64,000 nt of DNA, taken from contig WHUX01000006.1 in assembly GCA_015179025.1 (NCBI GenBank), positions 682,001 through 746,000 on the forward strand. The letters run 5' to 3'. The DNA is from Terfezia claveryi (taxonomy: Eukaryota; Ascomycota; Pezizomycetes; Pezizales; Pezizaceae). A model generated the notes under the pieces. That model was not told where the DNA came from and did not search any database. It worked only from the letters and a program-made list of their open reading frames with translations. Shown piece after piece: positions 1 through 12,507 of this stretch. How positions within the stretch are numbered: position 1 is the first letter of the stretch; every line of letters begins with the position of its first letter. The position numbers and the translations under genes were made by a program.

Positions 1-1238
1 GTAGACTACGACATAGACAGATTATTTTTCTTCATTTGTTTTATCTTTTATCAGCTGTTCTTTTTTCTCCCATACTTTTCTTATCTATCCGGGATAAGAC
101 TCACGGAAACTTAGTCAGAGATGTTTGGTTCAAAATATTCATGTATCTAATTTACGGATCTCTCCTAGGTGGTAAGTAAAGCAATGTCAACGTATTTCTT
201 TTGTTTACTTTTTCCCTTTGTTTGGGCCCAAGGTTTTTAGCTCTTCTTGTATCATTCTAGGGTTGGCTTGCTTTCTGTGCACAAAAAGCTTTGTTTTACA
301 TTGTATTCATTTTCATTTTCTTAGTACTTAGGATCTTATTTCTTTCCTTTTCTTACAAATTCTGATCCAAGTCCCGCTTACACTACCCGCCTACACTTCG
401 ACAGAATTGATACTAGTGGCAGTACTTGATATTGTCACAGTTATTGATTTGCACTCTTAATTTCTTATTAGTTTCGGGTTGGAGGACCTTGGTTGACTGA
501 TGGGTTGGGGCAAAAGTTGAGGAAAAGGTGTATAGTGAAATCAAGTTAAGTTTTATGATGGGAACGAAAAAAAGATCTCAGAGTAAGCGGGATACCTACG
601 GTCACACATGGAGGAATATGGACCGGGAATGGATATGAGTTTCATCTCTTTTTTTTCTTTCTATATTTTCTTGTGTTTCATTTGGTTCTTTGACTACCTG
701 GGCTTTTCGTTTTTTTTTTTTTTTTTTTTTTTTGTATTGGGCTTCTCATTATTGGGTTCTGGTGGTACCGCTCCGTGGGTCTCTGCGTAAAGAGGGGATA
801 TGTTGTAGCCTTAGATGAGTGTGGGTTACTATCCGGGTATACTTATTAGAGGTTGCCAAATAACAAAAGGGTAGTGTTTTTTAAAGAAAAAAAGATTGAC
901 ATGGTCTCTGTGGCGGTCCGGTAACGTACTCTACTGTAGGTTGACAAATGAAATGTGTACGAAAGACAACCATGCTTCCGAGATCAGGGTAACAGCTGGT
1001 AACAGCTTTCATTACAAGGTATCTTGATGTAACAAACATGCCAGTACTTCCTCCTCCACCGGCGAGAAGATAATTAACCAAGAGAGCTAAACACTGTCCC
1101 CCAATAGAACACTCCCCTAAAAAAATTAAAAATCCAAAGCCAACAAAAACAAACAAGGAAGGAAGAAATGGGTATCTACAACCACCACACCACATCTCTT
1201 ACAAGAACCACCAGCTCTCCTCCCGTTCAGCGTCACGT
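1..1238. other. Intergenic, no gene seen
   Basis: AT-rich, pyrimidine-rich DNA downstream of the MUS81 stop codon. It holds a run of T at about 708-733. The short open frames here are low-complexity translations of that tract and are not supported as genes. The MUS81 3' UTR and polyadenylation site must lie here, but no single signal stands out. Confidence 0.6.
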
Positions 1239-4063
1239 CTACTCCCCCTTCCCCCACCAAACCTCACAAACCTTCCTACTCAACGTTGTCCCAATCCTCC
1301 TCCTCCCCACGCCCCTTGCCCCTACACCCTTCATTACCATCTCCCACCTCTCCCCCTCCGTCTTACAGCCTTCAAACGCCCCAAACAACTCTCCTGGCGT
1401 CTTCCACACCCTCTGAATCTCAATCGCCTTCTCAGCGCTAACCCCCCTAATACACATCAACATCTTCAAGAAAACATCTCTATGCGTCAATTGCCCACTT
1501 TTATCCACCAGCTCATTCCACGCATCATACTCAGGGTAAAAATCCTTTCCTGGGTACATCTGGGTGAGGTGCGGTTGCAGCCCCGTGATATACGTCTTGG
1601 AGCTGAGTAAATGGCTAGGGATTGGGTAAAGTGTCTGCTTCGCGTACAGTTTACTCAGGAAGCCATGCATCCTTGCCAGGTACCTAATTGAATCATCCAC
1701 CTTACTGGTCCTCTTCAAAAAAAATCCATTAACCACCTGCGTAGAACTAATGGCTGTATTCACGGCCTCGCGCATATACCGCCCATCATCCGCACCACCA
1801 CCACCATTCGATCTCCCAGGAACCCAATTCCCCAGATCTTCGATTAGATAGATGATATTCTTGACTCCGGACCTTCTCAACCTCCACTTTTGCTCATGGA
1901 ATCGTCCATCTTTGATACTGCCAACAAGATCATCCATTCGCTTCCGCTCAATGACATAATCTAAGATTAACTCCTTCCCAGATGTATTGTGTCGTGCGAC
2001 CCATAATGTGTCACCGAGGTGGAGCGGACGAGTTATGGGGGTGACGCCGCGCATGGAGAGCTCGGTTTGGAGGTATGTCCTGTCGGTTTTGGAGCGGACC
2101 TCGCGGGAGTCGAGGATTAGGTGGATAGTGAAGGTGCCGGGGGGCCATGGGGTAGGGGTGAAAGGGGGGAAGGTTGGGACTGAAGTATTCGAGCCTGCAG
2201 CTGTGGATGACTCAGGAACTGGGGCGAGAGTTATGGAATTCGATAGAAGCGAGGTGGACCCTGGTGTAGCAACAGCAGAAGCTGATTTCGCTAGAGGATG
2301 CTGTCTGCGTGAGGCAGGTTGTTGCTGGGATGTGGATCTCGCGAGCGATTTCCTGGCAGCTGGGGGGTTGGCTGGTAGCTTATCATCCTCAGCCAAAAAC
2401 AATGACAGCTGATTAACGTTGAGGTTCAAGTTCCGCAAAGTCAAAGGGCGTGGAGGAGAAATTGGCAATTCGAATCGCATTCGCTGTGGTGGTGATGACC
2501 TTGGAGGGGAATCAAGGGTTAGATCCAAGAAGTTGGATTTATTTGATGTGACAGGTTTTGTAATTTCTTTCCTCACTGAAAGTAGGGGCAGTGAGGGGCG
2601 AGGGGGTTCTGCTGAAGGTGGAGGAGGTGGCGATGACGGTGGTGCTGCTCCTGATGAGGCAGGAACGCCTGATAGACGCCGCTCGATTGCTTCGATCCGT
2701 AGACGGCGTTGAAAGGCTATGTCACCCTTATTATTTTCTCTTATCGTAGTCGCTGTAGTGGTAGTTTGGCTCACGGGGGTACGAATAGTAGTGCTTTTGC
2801 TCGTCGAAGTGCTTGCCACGTCAATATCAAAATCATCAAGCCAGTTGGCACTCGGAAAACTCGATGACGGTTTTGGAGGTTGAGGACGCGAATTGATTGG
2901 ATTATCAAAGAGCTCAAGCCGTTCATCGCCATCAAGGACAATCGTTGTATCAAACTCCTTGAATAGCGAAGAAGATTCTGTTGCTGCCATACATAGAGTT
3001 GACGACTCCGCAGCTAACGTAGCCGCCGTTGTAGCTGCTGTAGCTGCTCTCCACTTCCCCTTCATCAGTTCATTAGCAACCGTCACCACACTCACATTCT
3101 CCTTCTCTTTCCCCTTCTCTTTTGCCCTGCCCTTCCCCTTTCCATTCTCCTCGCCAGTAAGACTCGGCAGAGGCATGACTTTTACTCCCCTCTCCCTTGC
3201 CCTCTCCCTTGCCCTCTCCCCTGCCATCTCCCCTGCCCTCTCTCCTTCCCCCTCCCCTTCCCCCTCCTCTTCGTTTCCCTCCACATCTTCTCCTTCCCTC
3301 ATCCTTTGCACCTTCATAATCCCCTTCGCAACCTCCTCTCCCACATCACTTAAGCTATACTTTTTTGGATGCCCCCTCTCCCAAACCAGATCCTTTTTTG
3401 TAAGACACCTCATCCCATCCCAAGCCGTATGGAACTTCCTTACATCGCTCGGTGCCGTAAGGCTACTATCACAATACTTTTGAGCCACATCAATAAGCTG
3501 TTTTTTTGTCATCAATCCCCCTACTGGGCTTCCTCCCTGAGCCAATTGCTCCTCATATAATGCTAGCAACAATGCATATGGTCCACTTCGATATACGGGG
3601 ATATAGAGCTTTTGTGTCCCTTTCCGGGTGCGTTTGGGTGGGGGCTGTGGGGCGTCGTCGTCGTTGCTTCCGAGGCTGTCCGCTTCGCCTCGTACTGTGT
3701 TAGCACGGCGTTTTCGGCGCGGAACCCCAGGCATGGGGATGTTATTATTTTCGCAGTATTTCTGGTATTGGGTCGTAAGCCGGCTCGAGATTATTTTGCC
3801 GATGAACGGGAGCTTCTCTGCTTCACAGGGGTGCCTGAGGACATCGGGGTGTGCTTTAAGGGACTCATAGGCCTTTTTGTAACTATGTCCAAAGAGAAGT
3901 CAGTATCTAGAGACATATTTTCAAAGATTGGGAGGGACTTGGGGAGGGGCTGCGGGGATCACTTGTGGTAGAGATTAGAGCAAGCCCGTCCCTGTTCAAC
4001 ATCAATCCATTCCTTGATAAACTGGAGGAGAACCGGGTTCGCGCATGTTGGCTGATCTGGCAT
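1239..4063 (-). CDS. MUS81: Crossover junction endonuclease Mus81
   Basis: Catalytic subunit of the Mus81-Eme1/Mms4 structure-selective nuclease, which cuts 3' flaps, replication forks and nicked Holliday junctions in the nucleus. Two exons: 4063-3963 and 3882-1239. The 80-nt intron starts GTGATC and ends CATAG after a TACTGAC branch site. The model gives 914 residues. The first exon restores the N-terminal helix-hairpin-helix domain, starting MPDQPTCANPVLLQFIKEW and continuing across the join with YKKAYESL and KLPFIGKIISSRL. A winged-helix region lies near 130-230. A long Ser/Pro/Glu-rich linker with short RERA/GEGE repeats precedes the ERCC4-type nuclease domain, which carries the GD...ERKxxxD signature (ERKRMDD at about 679-685; E679, R680, K681, D684 or D685). 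The C-terminal HhH2 (IRGVSAEKAIEI) closes the protein. It is longer than usual because of the linker. The N-terminal exon is needed for the domain, so a start at 3734 would be wrong. Confidence 0.93.
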
Positions 4064-5248
4064 CCCGACTCGACAGTAAGTGGGATTACCTAGGCGGAGT
4101 GGTTTGATACCTTTACAGTGTTAACGGTAATCGTCAGGGGGACGTGTAGCTGACGCCAAGGTGTCGTGACAGTCACGTGAGCCAGATTACTTTATGCGAA
4201 CTTCACACAACGTTTGAAAAGATAGACTAATTATAAAAACAACATGTGAATATTTTTGTGGGCATCAAATTCTCCGTGTGTTACCGATTAATCATGAGGC
4301 ACATTTTCTTATCTCTAATCCTCACTCCACTTCACATATCAATGCCTTCATCAACTACCCCTCTTCCAAAGACTACACGTGTATGTATATAGTACCATAT
4401 ACATCGCGAGTCCAAACCCAGCCCCGCCCCATGCCTAGGTAGCCATCCGAAGCTGAAAAGCAAAAAGAAAAAAGAAAAGGAAAAGAAACCGAGAACACCC
4501 TACTGAATATTGCCTGCACAGTAAAGAAAGCATAGAAAAGAAAGAAAAATACAACCATGCCACAAGTTCCGGTTCGATCTGCGCAAGGCGCCACAGCTCA
4601 AACAAGGGTGCATCACACACACATTCATGCAGAAAAAGCAAATGCAATGTGAAGATGGGGTAGGTACCACACAAATTTTAAGCAATCCCAGCTGCCGTAT
4701 TCTTCCTCCACTCATAAATGTTTCACCGTTTCGAGCTGTAATCTGCCTTCCCAACAGAACAGGCACTCGGAGACACTCACTGTGCGGGGAAATAAATCAA
4801 AGTAAAATGAAAACACAGAAAAAACTAAGATCCGAAGCACTGCATATCAGCTAGAATTATGTGCGTACGTGTTTCAAGCACAGCACAGCAACCTAGTGGC
4901 TCGGGATCATTGGCCCTGCGCTTGTTGTAAAGTCATTTGCGTCGCAATGCTTCTTACCCTTGTGGGGAAGTGCTGTGAAAGGAAACCACCAAAAGAGCAT
5001 CTATGGAATAATGGAGCCTTGGTTAATGACCCCCGACAGCAATCATGTGGTAGTGAAAGCGAAAAGCGCGAAGACGTTAGAAGTTGTACCCGAAAGAAGA
5101 CCAGTCCTAAGAAACCCCTCTACCAACCCCAAACCCTGCCCTGCTGGTATTGTATCACCCAGATCTTATATTTCCCTTGATTTTATTTTCTGTACCCAAT
5201 TAAAACTCGATGTGGCAATGCATACATGCATATGTTCTTGGTACTCAA
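4064..5248. other. Intergenic between MUS81 and TOA1
   Basis: Upstream region of MUS81 and downstream region of TOA1; both genes run on the minus strand. No supported gene, RNA gene or repeat. A short CT-rich stretch at about 4310-4370 and A/G-rich runs at 4455-4555 are the only compositional features. Confidence 0.6.
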
Positions 5249-6872
5249 TTACCACTCGTACTCTCCGGTTGCTTTATGGAAGACATATCTAAGAGGTGGC
5301 AGTTAATTCGTCTGTGTCACCACATGAATAGGATTGACATACTCTTTTCCTTCGATGGTCAGAACTCCGTCTTTCAAGACACACTTCCACTTATTTTTTG
5401 TCCTCTGGACCTTGTCATACATGCAAAGCATGACCTGTTGCGGTGTCTCATCTTCGTCTTGATTCTCGATATCTCCATCCTCTGGGTCGTCCAGGTCGGA
5501 GTTAATTGCATCTTCATCGTCTTCGGGCTCAGCAGAGGATTCACCATCTACCTGAGAAGGCCCTGCTGATGTAGATGACAGCATTGAGGGTGGGTATGGA
5601 TACGAGGTATCCGCTGACAATGTGGCCTCATATGCATCTGGTCTTCGTCGCCTACCCGCTGCCTGTTTGTTCCCTAGACGTTGCACAGCAGCCCCAAACG
5701 CCTGATTATACTTCTCCACATTCCCAATTTTCGTAAGAATTATTTTATCCGCCTGCGCCCTGGTGAGATTCCCCCAGCCTTCTACAGGTATTAAGTCACC
5801 GTAAACATCACTCGCACCATCATGCTGAGGTATCCCACTCTGCCCATTATGCACCTGCGGCTGCATTGGTCCAAGTCCTGGTAGCATTAATCCACCCCCT
5901 GGCGGCTTTTGCGGAACACCATTCCTCTGATGCTGTTGGTGCTGCTGTTGCTGTTGATGGTGCTGCATCATTAAGGGTACAGCAGCACCGCCGAACTTCT
6001 GCTGAATATTCTGGTGTGCCCGCATGGCCGCCAATTGAGGGTTCAATGAGGGATTGCCCATGGGAGGTGCAGATATTCCCTGTTGCTCATACCCAGGCTC
6101 TGTCTTGATCCTTACACCATCTTGTGGTATCAGTTGTTGTTGTTGTTGTTGCATGTTCATACCAGTTTCCTTCTTCACCTGTGGTGGCATGGCCTGTTGT
6201 GGTGTATTTTTCTTGGCAGGTGGCTCGGGCTGAGTAGGAGGTGGTGCAGGATCCCACGGGAAATGGGCAATGTGAAGATCTGTGAGCTTTTGTTGCCATC
6301 CCTATGTATCCGACAGCATTAGTAGAAGATACTTGGGACTGAAAGGTGCGCTGATCAGGGGTAAATTTGAGATAATGAGACAAAGGGGTGCAAGGTTAGT
6401 TGTGACATGGATGTCGCAAATTTTGATTGGCTTATCACCGGCAGGCTGCGGATAATAATAAATGGGAATGGAGGGCTGAGTGGGAAAAGCGCAAGGGTAT
6501 GAACTATAAAAAGCAGAACCCAACCATTCTTCCCATCACACAGGTGACTCAGTGAGCCACGCTATCGCCAGCAATATAATAGCAGTGGCCCATCAGGCCG
6601 AAAAGCTGGAAAGGGGTTGTCCCAACGACTCCAGCGAAAATTCAATGAAATTCGAACGAAGAAAAAGCGAAAGCAAAAGCTGCCAACTTACCATTCTCAG
6701 TTCTTCCAAAGTGGCGACGGAAACACCGGCTTCTTCGAAATCAACCCGACTGACATCACAAACTTCCTGTATGATTCTTTGGTACACCTCGCCCTTGAAA
6801 GGCGTCAGCCTCTGAATAATACGCAGCCAGCATTCCTTGTAGATAGTGACTTACGACAGCTTGATTGGACAT
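5249..6872 (-). CDS. TOA1: TFIIA large subunit (alpha/beta), Toa1
   Basis: Large subunit of general transcription factor TFIIA, which stabilises TBP on promoter DNA in the nucleus. Four exons: 6872-6855 (only 18 nt), 6793-6692, 6301-5343 and 5288-5249, giving 372 residues. Exon 1 encodes MSNQAV. The join gives MSNQAVGEVYQRIIQEV, the expected start of the N-terminal four-helix-bundle domain, which continues through TLEELRM and WQQKLTDLHIAHFPWDP. The middle is Gln/Pro-rich with poly-Q runs. An acidic stretch (INSDLDDPEDGD) leads into the C-terminal beta-barrel (MLCMYDKVQRTKNKWKCVLK). The last intron starts GTATGT and restores the conserved tail GKEYVFHKATGEYEW. Without it the frame would end in an unrelated VNPIHVVTQTN. 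The second intron is long (about 390 nt) with a TACTAAT branch site. Confidence 0.93.
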
Positions 6873-7296
6873 GTTTGATTGAAGCAGGCGTATCGGAAGA
6901 TGGAATATTTGCGTGTGATGTTAGGGCAACGTTGGGGGGATTGTTTTGTTGGCAAGAAGCCGCGGTCGAACCGTCGGGTTCTGGAGGAGAGCGCACCGGC
7001 GGCGGTGCGGATAACGCTTCTTCTGTAACGGCGCCGGTGATAGGTTCTGCGCTCGGCAAGCCTTATTGCAACAACTGTAATGGAAAAAAAATTATATTTG
7101 TTCTTGATTTAATTTTCCCACGCAGAGTTGGATTGTTCTTTGGTAGTGTCGATGAGGATAGTGGTGGAGGACCGATCAAGGTTCGGTTTGGGCTGGTGGA
7201 TTACTAAGGTGTATGCTAAGCGAAGAAACAGAGCCTGAGGGAGTTTTCGCCTGGCCCACCTAAGCGCAATGCAAAGAGTTGTGTTCTCTGCGTGTA

Positions 7297-7370
7297 TACT
7301 CCGTACATACAGTACATACGGTAATACAGTACATACCTTAGTACCTACCTACAGTACGGTAAGAGATACA
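7297..7370. repeat. GTAC-rich short dispersed repeat
   Basis: Contains TACTCCGTACATACAGTAC at 7297-7315, repeated without change at 60684-60702, and ACCTACAGTACGGTA near 7350, repeated with small changes near 18507. The motif is partly palindromic. No gene is associated with it. Confidence 0.55.
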
Positions 7371-9309
7371 TACCCATAGAATGGTGATGAGCATTGCAAC
7401 ACGACTACCTACCGGTACACCTTACACCGTCCACGATGCCTTCCACACGAAGCCCAGGTAAGCACGCAGCATGTCTACGTACATGTGCCGTCTGGTCCCG
7501 TCCGTGAGAGCAATAAGTAGTATTGCAATGGCATGGACAAGCACACTGCCAACATTTCATCTTCAGCGTCTAGGGAGATGGAAATCTGAGGCAGGCTCCA
7601 GGATCGCAAGACAAAGCAGATTGCTGCCCAAACATCTCTGCCTGGCCTTTAATCCAACAACTCTAGATTCTAGGGCAACCCCCAGTCGCACGCCCCCAAC
7701 CACCAGCCCAACCTCCGCGCCAAGCGCCTGCTGGAGCCACTATGCTGCTGCATACACATAAAGTGCAAGTCGTTGTCAATCCGATGCAGCCAGCCCGCGT
7801 GCAGATGCTCTTTGTGTGTTTACTCTACGGTGCATGGTTGGCATTGATATCTTTTGCGCAGGGTCCGTGAGGCCGGAATTAGCAAGGCATCTGAATCGGC
7901 TGATGGAGAGCGCTCTATAGACAATACGCTCATGGTTGTCAAGTCTAGCTAGGGCAGTTTCTATTCTGACCTTGAGCAGAAGAAACACAAGACAGCTATG
8001 AGTGAATAAGTCAAAGGGAAACCTGGAAATTCCACTGGCCAGGCATGGTGCTGGGACTTTGATTGGGTAGGGGACCGTAATCTAGGCACTTCAAGCTGTG
8101 GCTCACTTTCCTCAGGACGACCTCCAGGGCCAGTACAATTCATTGGCATTTCATACATATCTGAATCGAGAGTAGGTAGGTATAATTGGGGCTGTCCACC
8201 TAGTCAGGACGTATCACATGCAGTTGAAGATACGGGGCTCCATCTTGAGAGCGGTACCGTATCTTGTACCTTTACAGTAGCTGTTTCGCGGAAAGACGAC
8301 GGCTTGGAGAGCGCGCAACAGATACATTACATATCCGCTGCCACATGCTCGTATCTTACTAGCTACTTCTTTGTAGTGGCAGAGAGTCCAATTTTGCGGC
8401 CCCCCTCGCCTACGGCCCCAGATTTAGAGGATGATCGAGAAGGGCAATCCTGCGCCATCCGGTGGAGCTTGGAGTTGGCAAAAGCGAACATTAGGGTATT
8501 CGTCCTGGCCCCCGACAGAACAACGTGCTTCAGTAGAGGCAGCAGCTTCGAATGGTATCATTTTGTTCATAATCATAAACATGAAGACACTCCACCACGG
8601 AGGTGCCCTGTATACGCTCTGGTCACTGGTACTGATCGGGAGTACTAAACTGAGCCCCCGGCTAGCGAGAGAAAGAGTGCATTGCCCGTCATCCGCAGAC
8701 GATGTAGCATCGGTCATCGAGGAATTGAGTGTACAGACAGGCCCAGCCGAGTGGCCTGGTGGCCATCCCCTCCTCTTTGCTTTGGGCCCAGTAGGCCCCC
8801 CCCCCCCCCCCCCCAACAAGTACTGCGAGAGAACGTTTCTCAACCCCATACATCATTATACATCCTATTCCCCTTCGCCGGAAGTATCCCAGTACCAGGC
8901 CAGACTGCCAGTCTCATATATATAATCACAAGAGACCGCAGTTCCTTAATGGCCGAGGTCTCCGAGTCAACAGCTCTGGCATAGGTCCTCTTTGGGCCCT
9001 CATCATTTAACAGCGTCATATTCATTAGCCATACTGGTGTACCCCCCCCCCTCCCCCAGGGCCCTCCGCAAGTGAGCCATATTTTCCCTATCATACCCAT
9101 TCCCCCCCGGCCCAAGCCAGATACCCCCTTCCCTTGGGTCATCCTTCCCCTCACGCTAGAGCAATTCGGCAGAGAAAAAACTGGATATACGCTGCCGCAG
9201 TGGCCCTCTCCAGCGGCTCGTTACCCTAAGGCTCTGTGCATTTCCGCAGAGGCCAGGGACTGATTCACCTTATATTTAAGCCACTGAACTCCTCGACTTG
9301 TTCGCCTTA

Positions 9310-9345
9310 TTACAGTTACAGTTACAGTTACAATTACAGTTACAG
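9310..9345 (+). repeat. (TTACAG)n microsatellite
   Basis: About six units of TTACAG with one TTACAA variant, in the presumed upstream region of SCH9. Confidence 0.8.
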
Positions 9346-9745
9346 TACTAACTCAAGTTTTCCGCCCAAGAGGAACTAAGTACGGGTTGCTCGAAAACCT
9401 CCTACTACCTGGCAACATAATCGAAGGAAGGCATCCTCGGCGACGTATCTGCCTTGGGCAACTGCATCATTGTGGGCATTAGCTCAGCTTTTGTGAAAAA
9501 AAGGGCTACCGCAGAAGCCTTCCTGAACCGAGTGTTCAATCCCACAAATTTGCTCATCGCTCAGCCATCTATTTGCCCCGGACATTCACTTCCTTGTTGC
9601 TACTGAAAGAAAGGTACAAGCTACGTTGGGACAACCGGGAATCTATCAACGATATCTACATAGGAAAACCTATAAGGCATTGGCACAACAAAACGATCGC
9701 TTCAAGGACACCTAGTATTCTGCGATTATACTAGCCCTGACCACT

Positions 9746-12507
9746 ATGGTTACCCCGTTCACCTTCTTCCGGGGAAATTCCTCGATCCCGGCACCTTCCG
9801 TGTCTACGGACGCCACCGCGACGACCCAATCGCCTACTACAGCAACCTCACCAGTCATTCAATCTTTACAAGACGCATCAGCAGGGCGAATGTCTCGCCC
9901 AATATCCAGGCGGCAGTCCCCAACAACTGCTCCCACGAGTGTGAACGCAGTAGCATCTCCGCGCCCGATGTTACCACCGGGGGCGATGGATGCAGCAAAC
10001 TCCCAGGCGGCCGATTTGTTACGTTCGATGGCCCAAAGGTAGGAGTCCCATTGTCTACGCATCCCCAATGCCAATACATGCCGAGGTAAAAGATTGTCGG
10101 AAGTGGCGAAGGATGGTTAAGCGGACCTGTTATTAGTGCTTGGTGAATTGAATCTGTAACTGATATTATCCACTTATCTGTAGATCTTCAGAAGATGATG
10201 ACCATCATGGTTTGGCCAGTGGACAAACAACTCCTCACCCCAGTATGATAGATAGACGGTTACCTGGCATTCCGCATACCTTTCAGCAGGTTTGTATCGG
10301 TTCTTTTCAGTATACATTCCGACCACGGTTCTCTCCACTCCCCAATTTCCTTACAAAGTTGAAAAAACACCCATTCATTTACAATAATTCCATCATCTAC
10401 TCGCGTTTTCTACCAGAGAAAGCGTCTGAACTAATACCGAGCGTGCATGAGCATGAAAAGGAGACACCTCCCCCTACGCCTCGTGGAACTGCCTCAACGG
10501 GCTCTATCCATTATGATAGTGCTACAAGCACTGCGCCAACCTCCGTACCATCTCGACCTGTCTCTGGCGCATCATCACCCATAAACTTGACACCGACTCC
10601 GAATTTAGCAGCACCTATAGGCAAGCTTTTAGTCCGAGTTGATAAAGCTCGAGGCATTCGGAACAGCCGAGATCCATACTTTGTTTGTACATTCGAGAGT
10701 AACGAGTTTATTTCCAGAGGCCCTAAGAGTGATGGTGAGGATGAAATGAATAACCACGGACAACCGATGGGGCAACCATCGAGGAGTGGATCAGGGATAA
10801 CTATTCCAATGAGGAGCCGTCAGAGCCCAAATGCTCATGGTAAGATTGAGAACGGAATAACGCATGCTAACTGGGGTTATGAGGCTTTATTGTAAGTGTG
10901 ACTATGATGTTTTCTCAAACCGCTGTGGCTAATCGATATTGCAATTCAGTGACGTACTAGGTGAACATTCAGAAGTTGATGTTTCCATATACGACCGGTC
11001 GAACCAAGAAACCTTTTTAGGACACGTCAGAATTTGTCCTTTACTGAAACAAAATCAAAACCAGATAGTGATAGAAGGCTGGTTCCCTTTGGAGGGCCGA
11101 GGGGGGCAGGGAGATGTTACGGGAGAGATCAAGTTGCGGATGACCTTCGAAAAAACTGCAAAGAGGCATTATGGCCCACAAGACTTCGAGGTCCTGCGAC
11201 TCATAGGGAAAGGTACATCATTTCCCTTCCCATTCTGAAATAATTTCTTACAGTTGGTTGGATTAGGTACTTTTGGTCAAGTGTACCAAGTCCGTAAGAA
11301 GGACACAAACAGAATTTACGCCATGAAAGTGTTATCGAAGAAAGTTATCGTCCAAAAGAAGGAGGTTGCTCATACTGTCGGAGAGCGTAATATCCTTGTC
11401 CGAACCGCAACGACAGACTCGCCTTTCATCGTTGGCTTGAAATTCTCTTTCCAAACGCCAACAGATCTATACCTCGTCACCGACTATATGTCAGGGGGCG
11501 AGCTGTTCTGGCATTTGCAGAAGGAGGGCCGATTTAAGGAAGATCGAGCAAAGTTCTACATTGCAGAGCTAATTTTGGCACTGGAGCACCTTCATAACCA
11601 TGACATTGTGTATCGGGACCTCAAACCGGAGAATATCTTATTGGACGCCAACGGTCATATTGCTCTCTGTGATTTTGGGCTGTCGAAAGCCAATCTGGCC
11701 GCTAACGCTACGACAAATACCTTTTGTGGGACAACTGAATACTTAGCCCCCGAGGTATTGTTGGATGAAACCGGCTACTCGAAATTGGTGGATTTTTGGA
11801 GTTTAGGGGTCCTTGTATTCGAGATGTGTTGTGGTTGGAGCCCTTTCTATGCTGATGATACCCAGCAAATGTACAAGAACATTGCTTTTGGCAAGGTTCG
11901 ATTTCCAAAGGATGCAATGAGTCTAGAGGGCAGAAATTTTGTGAAAGGGGTACGTATTATGTATGATTTCCCTACATGCAACGACTTCAAGGCTCACACA
12001 ATGCAGTTATTGAACAGAAATCCCAGGCATCGCTTGGGAGCTACCTATGACGCAAAGGAACTCAAGGAGCATCCTTTCTTCGCTGATATCAATTGGAACT
12101 CATTGCTCAAAAAGGACGTGATCCCACCATTTAAGCCCAAGCTCTCATCAGAGACGGATACATCAAACTTCGACCCCGAATTCACGAATGCGCCTATGAC
12201 CGGATCGTTAAATGCTAGAGCACTTGGTACGGCCAATCTGGCAGCCTCAACACCGCTTTCCCCGACTTTACAAGCGAATTTTAGAGGGTTCACTTTTGTC
12301 GATGAAAGCACGATGGAAGAGCATTTTGGAAACAGAGACACTAGATACTTGGATGCTATGGATGAAGACGTGGAATATGAGTGGCAAAATAACCGAAGAA
12401 AAAGTGAAGATGATGACGGTAAATATGATAGGGACAGCCGAATGAGCGGTGTCACAAGGACTGGTGGTGGGGATGAAGGCATTTTTGGTGGTGATTTGGA
12501 TATGTGA
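9746..12507 (+). CDS. SCH9: AGC-family serine/threonine kinase, Sch9 type
   Basis: Fungal Sch9 kinase, a TORC1-controlled regulator of growth, ribosome synthesis and stress response (family knowledge). Exons: 9746-10038, 10184-10891, 10950-11212, 11267-11949 and 12007-12507, giving 815 residues. The N-terminus is Ser/Thr/Pro-rich. A C2 domain (about 243-400) starts GKLLVRVDKARG. The kinase domain begins near 413 with the Gly loop GKGTFGQV, which is split by an intron. Visible are the ATP lysine in YAMKVLSKK (K442), the catalytic YRDLKPEN (D539), DFG, the activation-loop TFCGTTEYLAPE (T573) and WSLGVLVFEM. The C-terminal tail has TPLSPT (T731, S734) and the hydrophobic motif FRGFTFV (T745). 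The spacing equals that of yeast T723, S726 and T737, the TORC1 sites. A possible extra in-frame intron at 10290-10418 would shorten the protein by 43 residues. Confidence 0.93.
10290..10418 (+). other. Possible in-frame intron inside SCH9 exon 2
   Basis: 129 nt (43 codons, no stop) beginning GTTTGT and ending in a CAGAG acceptor after a pyrimidine-rich stretch. If spliced, FQQ joins directly to KASEL. Its translation is unlike the Ser/Pro-rich flanks. Because the length is a multiple of 3, frame cannot decide whether it is exon or intron. Confidence 0.5.

Larger units (their letters stand above)
6873..9745. other. Long intergenic region, no supported gene
   Basis: Between the divergent TOA1 (-) and SCH9 (+) genes. 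Open frames of 100-165 codons at 8304-8925 run through a C homopolymer (about 8798-8814), overlap one another on both strands and show no recognisable domain. GTAC-rich short repeats lie at 7297-7370. A TTACAG hexamer run lies at 9310-9345. The SCH9 promoter and 5' UTR are expected in the last kilobase. Confidence 0.55.

Noticed and set aside
8304..8925. Overlapping open frames of 100-165 codons on both strands
   Set aside because: They run through a C homopolymer, overlap each other, have no domain and no splice partners; most likely chance.
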